Below, in pieces: positions 1 to 6,235 of a stretch of 15,058 bases of DNA. The DNA lies in NCBI GenBank assembly GCA_900551325.1, contig URVM01000042.1:1-15058 (forward strand). The letters run 5' to 3'. The notes under the pieces are model-generated. The model had not been told where the DNA came from, ran no database searches, and saw nothing but the letters and a program-made list of their open reading frames with translations. Numbering within the stretch: the first letter of the stretch is position 1; each line of letters opens with the position of its first letter. The position numbers and the translations under genes were made by a program. This DNA is from an uncultured Eubacteriales bacterium. GTDB taxonomy: Bacteria > Bacillota > Clostridia > Lachnospirales > Cellulosilyticaceae.

Positions 1-121
1 CCCATTTTTATTGTATTTTTTACTGGAAAGATTTAGTGTTAAGTTTACGCTTATGGAATCTATTCATTATTCATATTCTAAATTCATTTTTAAAACTATT
101 CTTTACAAGATAATTCGATTT
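1..121. other. AT-rich region after the aldehyde reductase gene, no feature seen
   Basis: The 121 bp downstream of the reductase stop codon contain no open frame of interest and no hairpin with a T-run on the minus strand. The terminator of the reductase gene, if present, lies beyond the window or is of a type I cannot recognise. Confidence 0.5.
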
Positions 122-1282
122 CTACATAGCATCTTCAAGAATCTTACGGCTTACTTCAAGGGTTACCTCACCTGTTTCAGATAACTGAGTCATACCATGC
201 TTCTCAAGTGCTGCAACAATCTCTTCTATTCCTTCTTTTTTTATACCATAATCACTTAAATGAGTCGCTACACCTAAGCTTTCAAAGAAATTTCGTGTTT
301 TTTCAATTGCTTTGTCAATGCGTGTGTCTACATCTCCTTCAGTAATATTCCATACACGTTCTGCGTATTGAAGTAACTTAGCTTGCTTTTGTACACGACG
401 TACATTCCAAATAGAAGGTTGCAAGATAGCTAATGTCTTTGCATGATCAATGCCATAGAGGGCTGTGATTTCATGTCCAATCATATGTGTAGTCCAATCT
501 TGTGGTACACCTGCCCCAATTAAACCATTCAGTGCCATGGTTGCACACCATACTAAATTTGCCCTAGCATCGTAGTTTGTTGGCTCATCTATTGTTTTTC
601 TACCAATCTCAATAAGTGTTTGTAAAATACCTTCCGCTGTACGATCTTGGAATCTTCCCTCAGCTGGAATAGTTACATACTGTTCTACAGTATGGATAAA
701 GGTATCAATAATGCCATTAGCAACTTGTGTAGCTGGTAAGGTATAAGTAAGTTCTGGATCTAAAATTGAGAATACTGGAAAACACTTAGGACTAAAAATA
801 CCTAATTTACCAAGTCTAGAAGTGATAACACCACCATTATTCATCTCTGAGCCTGTAGCTGGAAGAGTAACAACAGTTCCAATTGGTAAGCATGGTGCCA
901 CTTCAACTGGTACTGTACGATAACTAAACAAATCTTCCGCATTTTCTCCACTATAAGTAGATGCCATAGAAACAAACTTTGTCCCATCCATAACAGAACC
1001 TCCACCTACTGCTAGTAAAAAGGTAATATTTTCTTTCTTAACGATTTCAACAGCCTTCATTAAAGTATCATATTGAGGGTTAGGCTCTATGCCACCGAAC
1101 TCAAATACTGTTCTTTCCCCTAAGAATTCTTTAACTTTATCTAGTGTACCAAATCTTTTAACACTTCCGCCTCCATAAAGAATGAGTACTTTAGCATCTT
1201 GTGGAACTAAGTGGTTAAGTTCTTTTAAAGTATCTTTTCCAAATACAACTTGTGTTGGATTATAAAAATTAAAGTTTAGCAT
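122..1282 (-). CDS. yqhD: YqhD-type iron-containing alcohol dehydrogenase / aldehyde reductase
   Basis: A 386-residue group III (iron-containing) alcohol dehydrogenase that closely resembles E. coli YqhD over its whole length, as recalled from memory. It should reduce a broad range of short aldehydes to alcohols in the cytoplasm, using NADPH. Visible motifs are the nucleotide-binding GGGS at 37-40 (Ser40 matches the YqhD residue that favours the 2'-phosphate of NADPH), GGGSVMDGTK at 93-102, PATGSE at 141-146, and metal ligands Asp193, His197, His266 and His280 in the segments IIDTFIHTVEQY and THMIGHE...GIDHA. These are offset by one from YqhD D194/H198/H267/H281. The start ATG follows AAAAGGAG. 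The gene lies 76 bp downstream of a MerR-family regulator and has a MerR-type promoter in the gap, so induction by reactive aldehydes is likely. The physiological substrate cannot be read from the sequence. Confidence 0.93.
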   Translation of the reverse strand: MLNFNFYNPTQVVFGKDTLKELNHLVPQDAKVLILYGGGSVKRFGTLDKVKEFLGERTVFEFGGIEPNPQYDTLMKAVEIVKKENITFLLAVGGGSVMDGTKFVSMASTYSGENAEDLFSYRTVPVEVAPCLPIGTVVTLPATGSEMNNGGVITSRLGKLGIFSPKCFPVFSILDPELTYTLPATQVANGIIDTFIHTVEQYVTIPAEGRFQDRTAEGILQTLIEIGRKTIDEPTNYDARANLVWCATMALNGLIGAGVPQDWTTHMIGHEITALYGIDHAKTLAILQPSIWNVRRVQKQAKLLQYAERVWNITEGDVDTRIDKAIEKTRNFFESLGVATHLSDYGIKKEGIEEIVAALEKHGMTQLSETGEVTLEVSRKILEDAM

Positions 1283-1320
1283 TTTCTATACTCCTTTTTA
1301 TTTTAATCTTCTATACCCCT

Positions 1321-1351
1321 ACCTTACACCTTAAAGTTTACTCTAAGTCAA
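1321..1351 (-). promoter_or_regulatory. MerR/AdhR-type promoter and operator for the aldehyde reductase gene
   Basis: On the minus strand a -35 box TTGACT (1346-1351) is separated by 19 bp from a -10 box TAAGGT (1321-1326). The over-long 19-bp spacer is the hallmark of promoters activated by MerR proteins through DNA untwisting. An inverted repeat CTTAGAGT-AA-ACTTTAAG (1330-1347) fills the spacer and reaches into the -35 box, with one mismatch between the arms. It fits the CTT-n-AGT/ACT-n-AAG pattern known for AdhR/NmlR-type regulators. The -35 box starts 7 bp after the stop codon of the MerR gene. The likely activator is therefore the adjacent regulator. Confidence 0.87.
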
Positions 1352-1358
1352 GTTTTTT

Positions 1359-1724
1359 CTAGCAATCTCCTTGTTTACCCTCATACCATTCTATCTTTTT
1401 ATCAATCTTTACCATGCTTCTTTGAATGACTTCCATTTGTACTTGTAGTTGTTTTTTATGTGCTAGTAATATTGCTTTCCTTTCTGGGATTGTTTGTTCC
1501 CCCTTCAAGCTTAGCTCTACTATATAATGAATATCAGATATAGACATGCCTGTTTCTTTAAGACACTTAATAAGTTCAATCCAGACGATATCATCTTCTT
1601 CATAAATACGAATACCATGTTCGTTCTTTTTAATCTGAGGTAATAAACCTTCTTTTTCATAATACCTTAATGTATAGGTACTTAACCCCACTCTTTCTGC
1701 TACTTTACCAATTGTATATGCCAT
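1359..1724 (-). CDS. MerR-family transcriptional regulator, AdhR/NmlR-like
   Basis: A 121-residue MerR regulator, normal length for the NmlR/AdhR subgroup. The N-terminal winged helix-turn-helix is clear (YTIGKVAERVGLSTYTLRYY at 3-22, then EKEGLLP), followed by the second HTH part and a C-terminal dimerisation coiled coil at about 75-115. A single internal Cys54 sits in the motif LIKCLKETGMSI, locally equivalent to the Cys52 through which B. subtilis AdhR is known to respond to formaldehyde and methylglyoxal. Only one other cysteine exists, the C-terminal Cys121, so a metal-site MerR (CueR/ZntR type) is unlikely. The gene is directly upstream of a YqhD-like aldehyde reductase with a 19-bp-spacer promoter between them, which suggests an aldehyde-sensing activator. 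The ATG has a modest AAGGGG ribosome site. Electrophile sensing is inference. Confidence 0.9.
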   Translation of the reverse strand: MAYTIGKVAERVGLSTYTLRYYEKEGLLPQIKKNEHGIRIYEEDDIVWIELIKCLKETGMSISDIHYIVELSLKGEQTIPERKAILLAHKKQLQVQMEVIQRSMVKIDKKIEWYEGKQGDC

Positions 1725-1765
1725 TACTTTAGCCCCTTTTAACCTTTCTTATTATCTTATAAAAA

Positions 1766-1794
1766 TAATAACATATAATGTTTAGAATATACAA
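1766..1794 (-). promoter_or_regulatory. weak candidate promoter for the MerR-family gene
   Basis: On the minus strand TTGTAT (1789-1794) is followed after 17 bp by TTATTA (1766-1771). A promoter must lie in this short gap if the terminator just upstream works. The spacer contains a small dyad AACAT-tat-ATGTT at 1770-1782. Neither box is close to consensus and the stretch is AT-rich, so the exact position is uncertain. Confidence 0.3.
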
Positions 1795-1822
1795 AAACAG
1801 AGTGGATTAGTTCCACTCTGTT
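1789..1822 (-). terminator. Rho-independent terminator overlapping the end of the [2Fe-2S] gene
   Basis: On the minus strand AACAGAGTGGA (1812-1822) pairs perfectly with TCCACTCTGTT (1796-1806), giving an 11-bp stem with a 5-nt loop, followed by TTTG. The stop codon (1807-1809) sits in the loop, and the upstream arm encodes the last residues (GTEW) of the small iron-sulfur protein. It separates that gene from the MerR regulator. Confidence 0.85.
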
Positions 1823-2025
1823 CCATATTCTGCAATAAGGTCTTCAATCTTCCCCTTACATCTAAAACCTTTACAGCCACCTTTAGTAGCACCTGTATCT
1901 GCTGCTACCGCCTCTACTGTTTTATTACCTTTTCTAATACTATTTTTAATTGCCTCTTTTGTAATGGCACGACATACGCAAACTTTTTCTAATCTATCTT
2001 TAATATCTTGATTTAATTGTTCCAT
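1807..2025 (-). CDS. small BFD-like [2Fe-2S]-binding protein
   Basis: A 72-residue protein of the BFD-like [2Fe-2S] family, the size expected for a stand-alone domain. The likely cluster ligands are Cys16 and Cys18 (VCVCRAIT) and Cys51 and Cys56 (GGCKGFRCKGKI). The spacing C-x-C ... C-x4-C differs from the C-x2-C second pair of E. coli Bfd; similar clostridial stand-alone proteins carry this longer spacing as far as I recall. The ATG follows a strong TGGAGG site. The gene is monocistronic: it has its own near-consensus promoter and its terminator overlaps the stop codon. Such proteins act as small electron carriers or in iron release and sensing, but no partner gene (ferritin, oxidoreductase) is next to it, so its role is open. 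Confidence 0.85.
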   Translation of the reverse strand: MEQLNQDIKDRLEKVCVCRAITKEAIKNSIRKGNKTVEAVAADTGATKGGCKGFRCKGKIEDLIAEYGTEWN

Positions 2026-2046
2026 TTTTCAAAACCTCCAGTAATT

Positions 2047-2059
2047 AATAACTGTTATT
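2047..2059 (-). promoter_or_regulatory. candidate operator palindrome in the leader of the [2Fe-2S] gene
   Basis: A perfect dyad AATAAC-T-GTTATT lies just downstream of the predicted start site. The same half-site AATAAC recurs at 2078-2083, between the -10 and -35 boxes and 31 bp away (about three helical turns). The placement would suit a repressor, but the sequence is AT-rich and the regulator is unknown. Confidence 0.3.
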
Positions 2060-2068
2060 TTCTAATAC

Positions 2069-2097
2069 ATTATAATCAATAACTTTTATTTTGTCTA
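2069..2097 (-). promoter_or_regulatory. strong sigma-A promoter of the [2Fe-2S] protein gene
   Basis: On the minus strand the -35 box TAGACA (2092-2097, one mismatch to TTGACA) is 17 bp from a perfect -10 box TATAAT (2069-2074). The start site should be near 2062, leaving a leader of about 37 nt before the ATG. This is the best consensus promoter in the window. Confidence 0.85.
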
Positions 2098-2116
2098 CTA
2101 CTGTGGTACAAAATCC

Positions 2117-2147
2117 AACAAAAAAAGGAGGCCTCTTGGCACTCCTT
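2117..2147 (-). terminator. Rho-independent terminator of the murB-rapZ-yvcK-whiA-crh cluster
   Basis: On the minus strand AAGGAG-T-GCC, loop AAGA, then GGC-CTCCTT forms a 9-bp stem with one bulged T, followed at once by a run of T residues (stem 2125-2147, T-run to 2119). It lies 6 bp past the stop codon of the HPr-like gene and ends the cluster. Confidence 0.88.
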
Positions 2148-2152
2148 GTTAT

Positions 2153-2419
2153 TTATTCGCCTGTTTCTTCAGTTGTTAAGAATTTTGTTAATGCTTCTAA
2201 TGCAGCTTGTTCATCTTCACCATCTATAACAAGTTCAATAGTCGCTCCTTTTATAGTACCTAAAGACATCATACCCATAATGCTTTTTGCATTAACATTT
2301 TTTTCATCTACTACAACCCCAATATGACTTTCAAACTTGCTAGCAATTTGTACAAATAATGCTGCTGGTCTAGCCTCTAAACCATTTTTAAGTCCTACAA
2401 TTACTTTCTCTCTGATCAT
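2153..2419 (-). CDS. crh: HPr-family protein lacking the active-site histidine (Crh-like)
   Basis: An 88-residue HPr-fold protein. The HPr active-site motif is normally GLHARPA, with His15 phosphorylated by Enzyme I. Here it reads GLEARPAALFV, with Glu at position 15. The regulatory site is intact: Ser46 lies in NAKSIMGMMSLG, the segment phosphorylated by HPr kinase. This matches Crh of Bacillus subtilis, which has Gln15 and Ser46 and is encoded in the same position after whiA. The protein should therefore not carry phosphate for sugar uptake but could act with CcpA in catabolite control or bind metabolic enzymes. Its ATG overlaps the whiA stop (ATGA) and is preceded by GGAGGAAGG inside whiA, so the two are translationally coupled. 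The Crh name is by analogy; Glu15 rather than Gln15 is a difference. Confidence 0.88.
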   Translation of the reverse strand: MIREKVIVGLKNGLEARPAALFVQIASKFESHIGVVVDEKNVNAKSIMGMMSLGTIKGATIELVIDGEDEQAALEALTKFLTTEETGE

Positions 2420-3375
2420 TTAATCCTTCCTCCTCTTTGCTCTCTTATTTGATCTGCAATTTCACTTAGCTTTTTTAATCTATGATTTACTCCTGATTTG
2501 CCTACAGGTGGCATCAAAAGCTCACCTAACTCTTTAAGTGTTGCGCTTGGATATTCTAGTCTAAATCTTGCCATTTCTTCTAGATTTTGTGGAAGTGCAG
2601 ATAACCCTATTGTGTCTTTTAAATACTCAATATCTTGAACTTGTCTAACTGCTGCTGAAACTGTCTTTTTAAGATTAGCTGTTTCACAGTTAACCAATCT
2701 ATTCACATTGTTACGTACTTCCTTTACAATTCTTATATTCTCAAGTTGCATAAGAGCAATGTGCGCCCCAATAACGTTAAGCAAGTCCACAATCTGTGAA
2801 CCTTCCTTTAAGTATACCACATAACTTCCTTTACGGGTTACTATTTTTGCATCCATATCTAGCTGATGCATTGTATCTTGTAGATAGGCTGCATTCTCAT
2901 AATACAAGGTTACAAATTCAAAGTGATAACCCTTTTCTGGATCACTTACAGACCCCCCACCTAAAAAAGAACCTCTAAGATAAGCTCTTTTACAACACAT
3001 ACTTTGAACCATCATATAGTCCATATGTTGCCTCAATATAGGCACATTATTCTCATACTTAAGTATAGTTGTAGCCAGAAGAATCTTTTCTGCATCCTTA
3101 GAGTCTATAGTTTTAAGTAAATAAGTTTCTTTACTTCTTTTTTTATGGGTCATTAAAATAACTTCAGTATTAATATTAAAAGTTTTTTTAATCATTGTAA
3201 AGTATTTTCTAGCAATAGCTTCATTCTCAGTGTGAATACGAATACTAAAGCATCCTTTTTCACATTCTATTTTGCCAGCCATTAAGAGGAAAGCGCCAAT
3301 TTCTGCAATCATACAGTGTCTTGCATCCCCTGTAATTTCAGTAAGTTCCTTACGTACATCTGAAGAAAAAGACAT
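2416..3375 (-). CDS. whiA: WhiA family DNA-binding protein
   Basis: A 319-residue WhiA orthologue of usual length (about 316 in B. subtilis). It has an N-terminal LAGLIDADG-homing-endonuclease-like fold, with the degenerate motif AYLRGSFLGGGSVSDPEKGY at 131-150, and a C-terminal helix-turn-helix at about 276-307 (TLKELGELL...GKSGVNHRLKKLSEIA). In actinobacteria WhiA controls sporulation septation. In Firmicutes it binds DNA and affects cell division and chromosome segregation, and the homing-endonuclease fold is not catalytic. It is the fourth gene of the cluster, 23 bp after yvcK, with ribosome site AGAGGTG, and it overlaps the following HPr-like gene by 4 bp. The order rapZ-yvcK-whiA-crh is the conserved Firmicutes arrangement, which makes the assignment secure. 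Confidence 0.95.
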   Translation of the reverse strand: MSFSSDVRKELTEITGDARHCMIAEIGAFLLMAGKIECEKGCFSIRIHTENEAIARKYFTMIKKTFNINTEVILMTHKKRSKETYLLKTIDSKDAEKILLATTILKYENNVPILRQHMDYMMVQSMCCKRAYLRGSFLGGGSVSDPEKGYHFEFVTLYYENAAYLQDTMHQLDMDAKIVTRKGSYVVYLKEGSQIVDLLNVIGAHIALMQLENIRIVKEVRNNVNRLVNCETANLKKTVSAAVRQVQDIEYLKDTIGLSALPQNLEEMARFRLEYPSATLKELGELLMPPVGKSGVNHRLKKLSEIADQIREQRGGRIK

Positions 3376-3398
3376 TTTCTCACCTCTTTAAATATTAT

Positions 3399-4364
3399 TT
3401 AGAAATCATTAAAAATATACTTGGCTAATTTCTCTGGATTATGCCTAATATATTCTTTTTCATGATTAATACGCACAAGTGGTGCTTCTATACGTTTTGT
3501 ATACTGCCAAATAGGATTTTCAGGATCAAACTGGAGCATATGTGCTCCATCTTCCATATATTTTTTCAAATATTCTTCTGGTATGTTTTCATTATTTACA
3601 ATAACTTTATTAATGGTTCCTACACCTAAAAACTTTTCTAGTTCTTTAACATGGTCTTCTACAGTAAAACCTGTAGTCTCTCCTGGTTGACTCATCATAT
3701 TAGCTATATATATTTTTTCTGCTTTCGACGCCTTAATTGCACTTGCAACTTCGCTAATTAAAAGGTTTGGTACAATACTTGTGTATAAACTACCTGGTCC
3801 AAGTAGAATTACTTCAGCTTCTTCTATTGCTTCTATAACTTCTTCTGCTGGCTTAGGATTTTCAGGTTCTAGTCTAATATGTGTAATCATTTTATGATGA
3901 TCTTTACTATACTCTACTATTTGGGTTTCCCCTTCTACACAAACATTATCTTCAAATGTAGCATAAAGCTGTACATTTTCCAAAGTAACTGGAAGGACTT
4001 TACCTGTTATAGCTAAAACATTACTTGTTACCTGTACTGCTTTTTCAAAATTACCGCTTAAATCCGCAAGAGTAGCAAGGAATAAATTTCCAAAGCTTTG
4101 ACCTTTTAATGTTCCTTCTTTAAACCGATATTGAAGAAGTTGTTTCATGATAGGTTCTGTATTTGCAAGGGCTACTAAACAGTTACGAATATCTCCTGGA
4201 GGAACCATATTCATCTCTTCTCGAAGTTTACCAGAGCCACCGCCATTATCTGATACGGTTACAATTGCTGTTATATCTGAAGTATGTTTTTTAATACCTC
4301 TTAACATAGTAGAAAGCCCTGTTCCGCCACCGATAGCAACCACTTTCAAGGAACTTTTATTCAT
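3399..4364 (-). CDS. yvcK: YvcK/GlmR, gluconeogenesis and cell-wall precursor regulator (CofD-like)
   Basis: A 321-residue protein of the CofD/UPF0052 family. The N-terminal nucleotide-sugar-binding signature is clear: VVAIGGGTGLSTMLRG at 8-23, VSDNGGGSGKLR at 37-48 and PPGDIRNCLVALA at 55-67. A further family segment is EVILLGPGSLYTSIVPNL. In B. subtilis this protein (GlmR) binds UDP-GlcNAc, is needed for growth on gluconeogenic carbon, and stimulates GlmS to direct carbon into peptidoglycan precursors; that is family knowledge, not visible here. It starts 1 bp after the rapZ stop, with its AAGAGGT site overlapping the end of rapZ, so the two should be co-translated. The position between rapZ and whiA, downstream of murB, fits a role in matching wall precursor supply to metabolism. 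Confidence 0.95.
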   Translation of the reverse strand: MNKSSLKVVAIGGGTGLSTMLRGIKKHTSDITAIVTVSDNGGGSGKLREEMNMVPPGDIRNCLVALANTEPIMKQLLQYRFKEGTLKGQSFGNLFLATLADLSGNFEKAVQVTSNVLAITGKVLPVTLENVQLYATFEDNVCVEGETQIVEYSKDHHKMITHIRLEPENPKPAEEVIEAIEEAEVILLGPGSLYTSIVPNLLISEVASAIKASKAEKIYIANMMSQPGETTGFTVEDHVKELEKFLGVGTINKVIVNNENIPEEYLKKYMEDGAHMLQFDPENPIWQYTKRIEAPLVRINHEKEYIRHNPEKLAKYIFNDF

Positions 4365-4365
4365 A

Positions 4366-5238
4366 TTATTTACCTCTTTTATTGTCTTTATCTATATCTC
4401 TATGCTGAATAATTACTGCATTACCACTATTTTTTAAATATCTATAAAGTTCATTTCCTAGTACAACTGATCTATGTTTACCACCTGTACAACCAATTCC
4501 AATAACCAATTGGTTTTTACCCTCTTTTGTATAGTGAGGAATAAGAAAGTCTACCATATCTTTTAACTTATTAAAAAAGGTATGTGTAACTTCAAAACTC
4601 ATAACATAATCGCTTATCTTTTGTTCATTTCCTGTAAGTGGTCTTAAGTCAGGAATATAATATGGATTAGGTATAAAACGTACATCAAATAGTAAGTCTA
4701 CATCTATTGGTACACCATATTTAAATCCAAAAACTAAGACAGTAATCATAAGATTTTTAAATTCTGTTTTCTCTGTAACTATATTATACAGTAAGTCTTT
4801 CACATCTTTTGCAAGAAGATGTGTTGTATCAATAATATAATCAGCCTTATCCTTAACTTCTGTTAGGATATCTCTTTCTCTTTCTATACCTTCTTGAATG
4901 CGTTCATTACGTGCAAGAGGATGTAGTCTACGTGTTTCCTTATAGCGTTTAATAAGGACCTCATCTGCACAGTCAAAAAATATAATCTTATATTCATAGC
5001 CTGCTGATTTAAGTTCTTTTAAACTACTGAATAAGTCATCAAAGAGAATACCTCCCCTTATATCTATCCCAAGTACTACTTTATCATATTGTTGTTTTTT
5101 GTCTACAATTAAACCAACAAAATTCGGAATAAGCATGGGTGGCAAATTATCTATACAATAGTATCCCATATCTTCTAGACAATTAATTGCTGTACTCTTT
5201 CCAGCTCCAGACATTCCAGTAACGATAATAAATTCCAT
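4366..5238 (-). CDS. rapZ: RapZ/YvcJ family P-loop nucleotide-binding protein
   Basis: A 290-residue RapZ (YvcJ) protein of standard length. The Walker A loop GMSGAGKS is at 8-15, followed by CIDNLPP at 28-34, a hallmark of the family. The conserved C-terminal domain carries GIGCTGGKHRS at 247-257 and QHRD at 278-281. In E. coli RapZ adapts the small RNA GlmZ for RNase E and senses glucosamine-6-phosphate; in B. subtilis YvcJ hydrolyses nucleotides and affects competence. No GlmY/GlmZ-like RNA is visible in this window, so the E. coli mechanism should not be assumed. The gene starts 3 bp after the murB stop, with its ribosome site AGGAGA inside the murB 3' end, and is followed after 1 bp by yvcK. 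Confidence 0.95.
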   Translation of the reverse strand: MEFIIVTGMSGAGKSTAINCLEDMGYYCIDNLPPMLIPNFVGLIVDKKQQYDKVVLGIDIRGGILFDDLFSSLKELKSAGYEYKIIFFDCADEVLIKRYKETRRLHPLARNERIQEGIERERDILTEVKDKADYIIDTTHLLAKDVKDLLYNIVTEKTEFKNLMITVLVFGFKYGVPIDVDLLFDVRFIPNPYYIPDLRPLTGNEQKISDYVMSFEVTHTFFNKLKDMVDFLIPHYTKEGKNQLVIGIGCTGGKHRSVVLGNELYRYLKNSGNAVIIQHRDIDKDNKRGK

Positions 5239-5241
5239 GCT

Positions 5242-6156
5242 TTATCTTTCTCCTATCACTTTAACCTCTGTCTCAAGTGCTACATCAAATTTTTCTTTAA
5301 CACATTTTTGTACATCTTGGATTAAGGTTATTATATCCTCAAAAGTTGCCTTACCAGTATTGATGACAAAACCACAATGTTTATCTGAAATTTTAGCTCC
5401 ACCTACTTCATAACCTCTTAAGTTACTATCCATAATCAGTTTACCTGCAAAATGCCCTACTGGTCTTTTAAAGGTACTCCCTGCACTTGGATACTCTAGT
5501 GGTTGTTTATCTCTTCTTCTTTGCATTAAATCTTGCATTTTAGCTTTAATATCATCTTTATTACCTTTGGTAAGTTTAATAGTTGCTTTCACTACTGTAT
5601 AGCCTTTTTTACTTACTATACTCGTACGATACCCCAGCTCAAGTTCTTCTAAACTTAATTCTTTAAGCTCACCTTGCTCATCTATAATAGTTGCTTTTAC
5701 TAGTACATCTTTCATTTCACCATCGTAAGCACCTGCATTCATAGTTACAGCACCACCTAAAGTACCAGGAATACCATGTGCAAACTCAAAGCCTGTTAAG
5801 CCTTCTTCACAAGCTGCATTTGCAACACGTGATAAAAGTGCACCTGCATAAGCTGTAATACAATCTTCTTTTACCTCTATCCGGCTTAAAGCCTTATACA
5901 CTTCAATGATAACGCCTCTATAACCTTTATCTGTAACTAGCAGATTACTTCCATTCCCTATAACATAGTAAGGAATGTTCTCACTTTGACATACACGAAT
6001 AGCATGTATAAGCTCCTCCTCAGTTTGAGGAATTACATATAAATCTGCTGGTCCACCTACTTTAAATGTAGTATGTCCATTCATCCACTCATCTTCTAAT
6101 ATAAATTGTTTATTTATCTTTTGTGCTAATAAATGGATGGTATTAATTCTATTCAT
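5242..6156 (-). CDS. murB: UDP-N-acetylenolpyruvoylglucosamine reductase
   Basis: A 304-residue MurB, the FAD enzyme that uses NADPH to reduce UDP-GlcNAc-enolpyruvate to UDP-MurNAc, the second committed step of peptidoglycan precursor synthesis in the cytoplasm. FAD-binding motifs are visible: HTTFKVGGPADLY at 28-40, GNGSNLLV at 68-75 and GIPGTLGGAVTMNAGAY at 128-144. Catalytic candidates are Arg177 in GYRTS, Ser227 in SAGSTFKRP (the proton donor position) and Glu297 in LETEVKVIG at the C-terminus. Its length and motifs fit the type II form of Firmicutes. The ATG follows AAGGAG at good spacing. It is the first gene of the five-gene cluster, 79 bp downstream of sbcC. A promoter candidate lies in that gap, and read-through from sbcC is possible since no terminator is evident. 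Confidence 0.96.
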   Translation of the reverse strand: MNRINTIHLLAQKINKQFILEDEWMNGHTTFKVGGPADLYVIPQTEEELIHAIRVCQSENIPYYVIGNGSNLLVTDKGYRGVIIEVYKALSRIEVKEDCITAYAGALLSRVANAACEEGLTGFEFAHGIPGTLGGAVTMNAGAYDGEMKDVLVKATIIDEQGELKELSLEELELGYRTSIVSKKGYTVVKATIKLTKGNKDDIKAKMQDLMQRRRDKQPLEYPSAGSTFKRPVGHFAGKLIMDSNLRGYEVGGAKISDKHCGFVINTGKATFEDIITLIQDVQKCVKEKFDVALETEVKVIGER

Positions 6157-6194
6157 TTATTTCACTCCTTGACTTACCACTTTGTTTGTTATTA

Positions 6195-6223
6195 TCTATA
6201 ATATACCTTATTTCATAATGTAA
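6195..6223 (-). promoter_or_regulatory. candidate promoter of the murB cluster
   Basis: On the minus strand TTACAT (6218-6223) is 17 bp from TATAGA (6195-6200). Each box matches consensus at four of six positions, and other AT-rich choices nearby (TATTAT) are possible. The gap after sbcC holds no convincing hairpin, so murB may also be read from the sbcCD promoter. Confidence 0.35.
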
Positions 6224-6235
6224 TGATAGTATTTT

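Noticed and set aside
2047..2083. A classic Fur box before the [2Fe-2S] gene
   Set aside because: The GATAATGATAATCATTATC pattern is not matched; only AATAAC/GTTATT half-sites are present.
4147..4437. Plus-strand open frame opposite the start of yvcK and the end of rapZ
   Set aside because: It lies antisense to well-supported genes, has no family motif and no ribosome site; it is a shadow frame.
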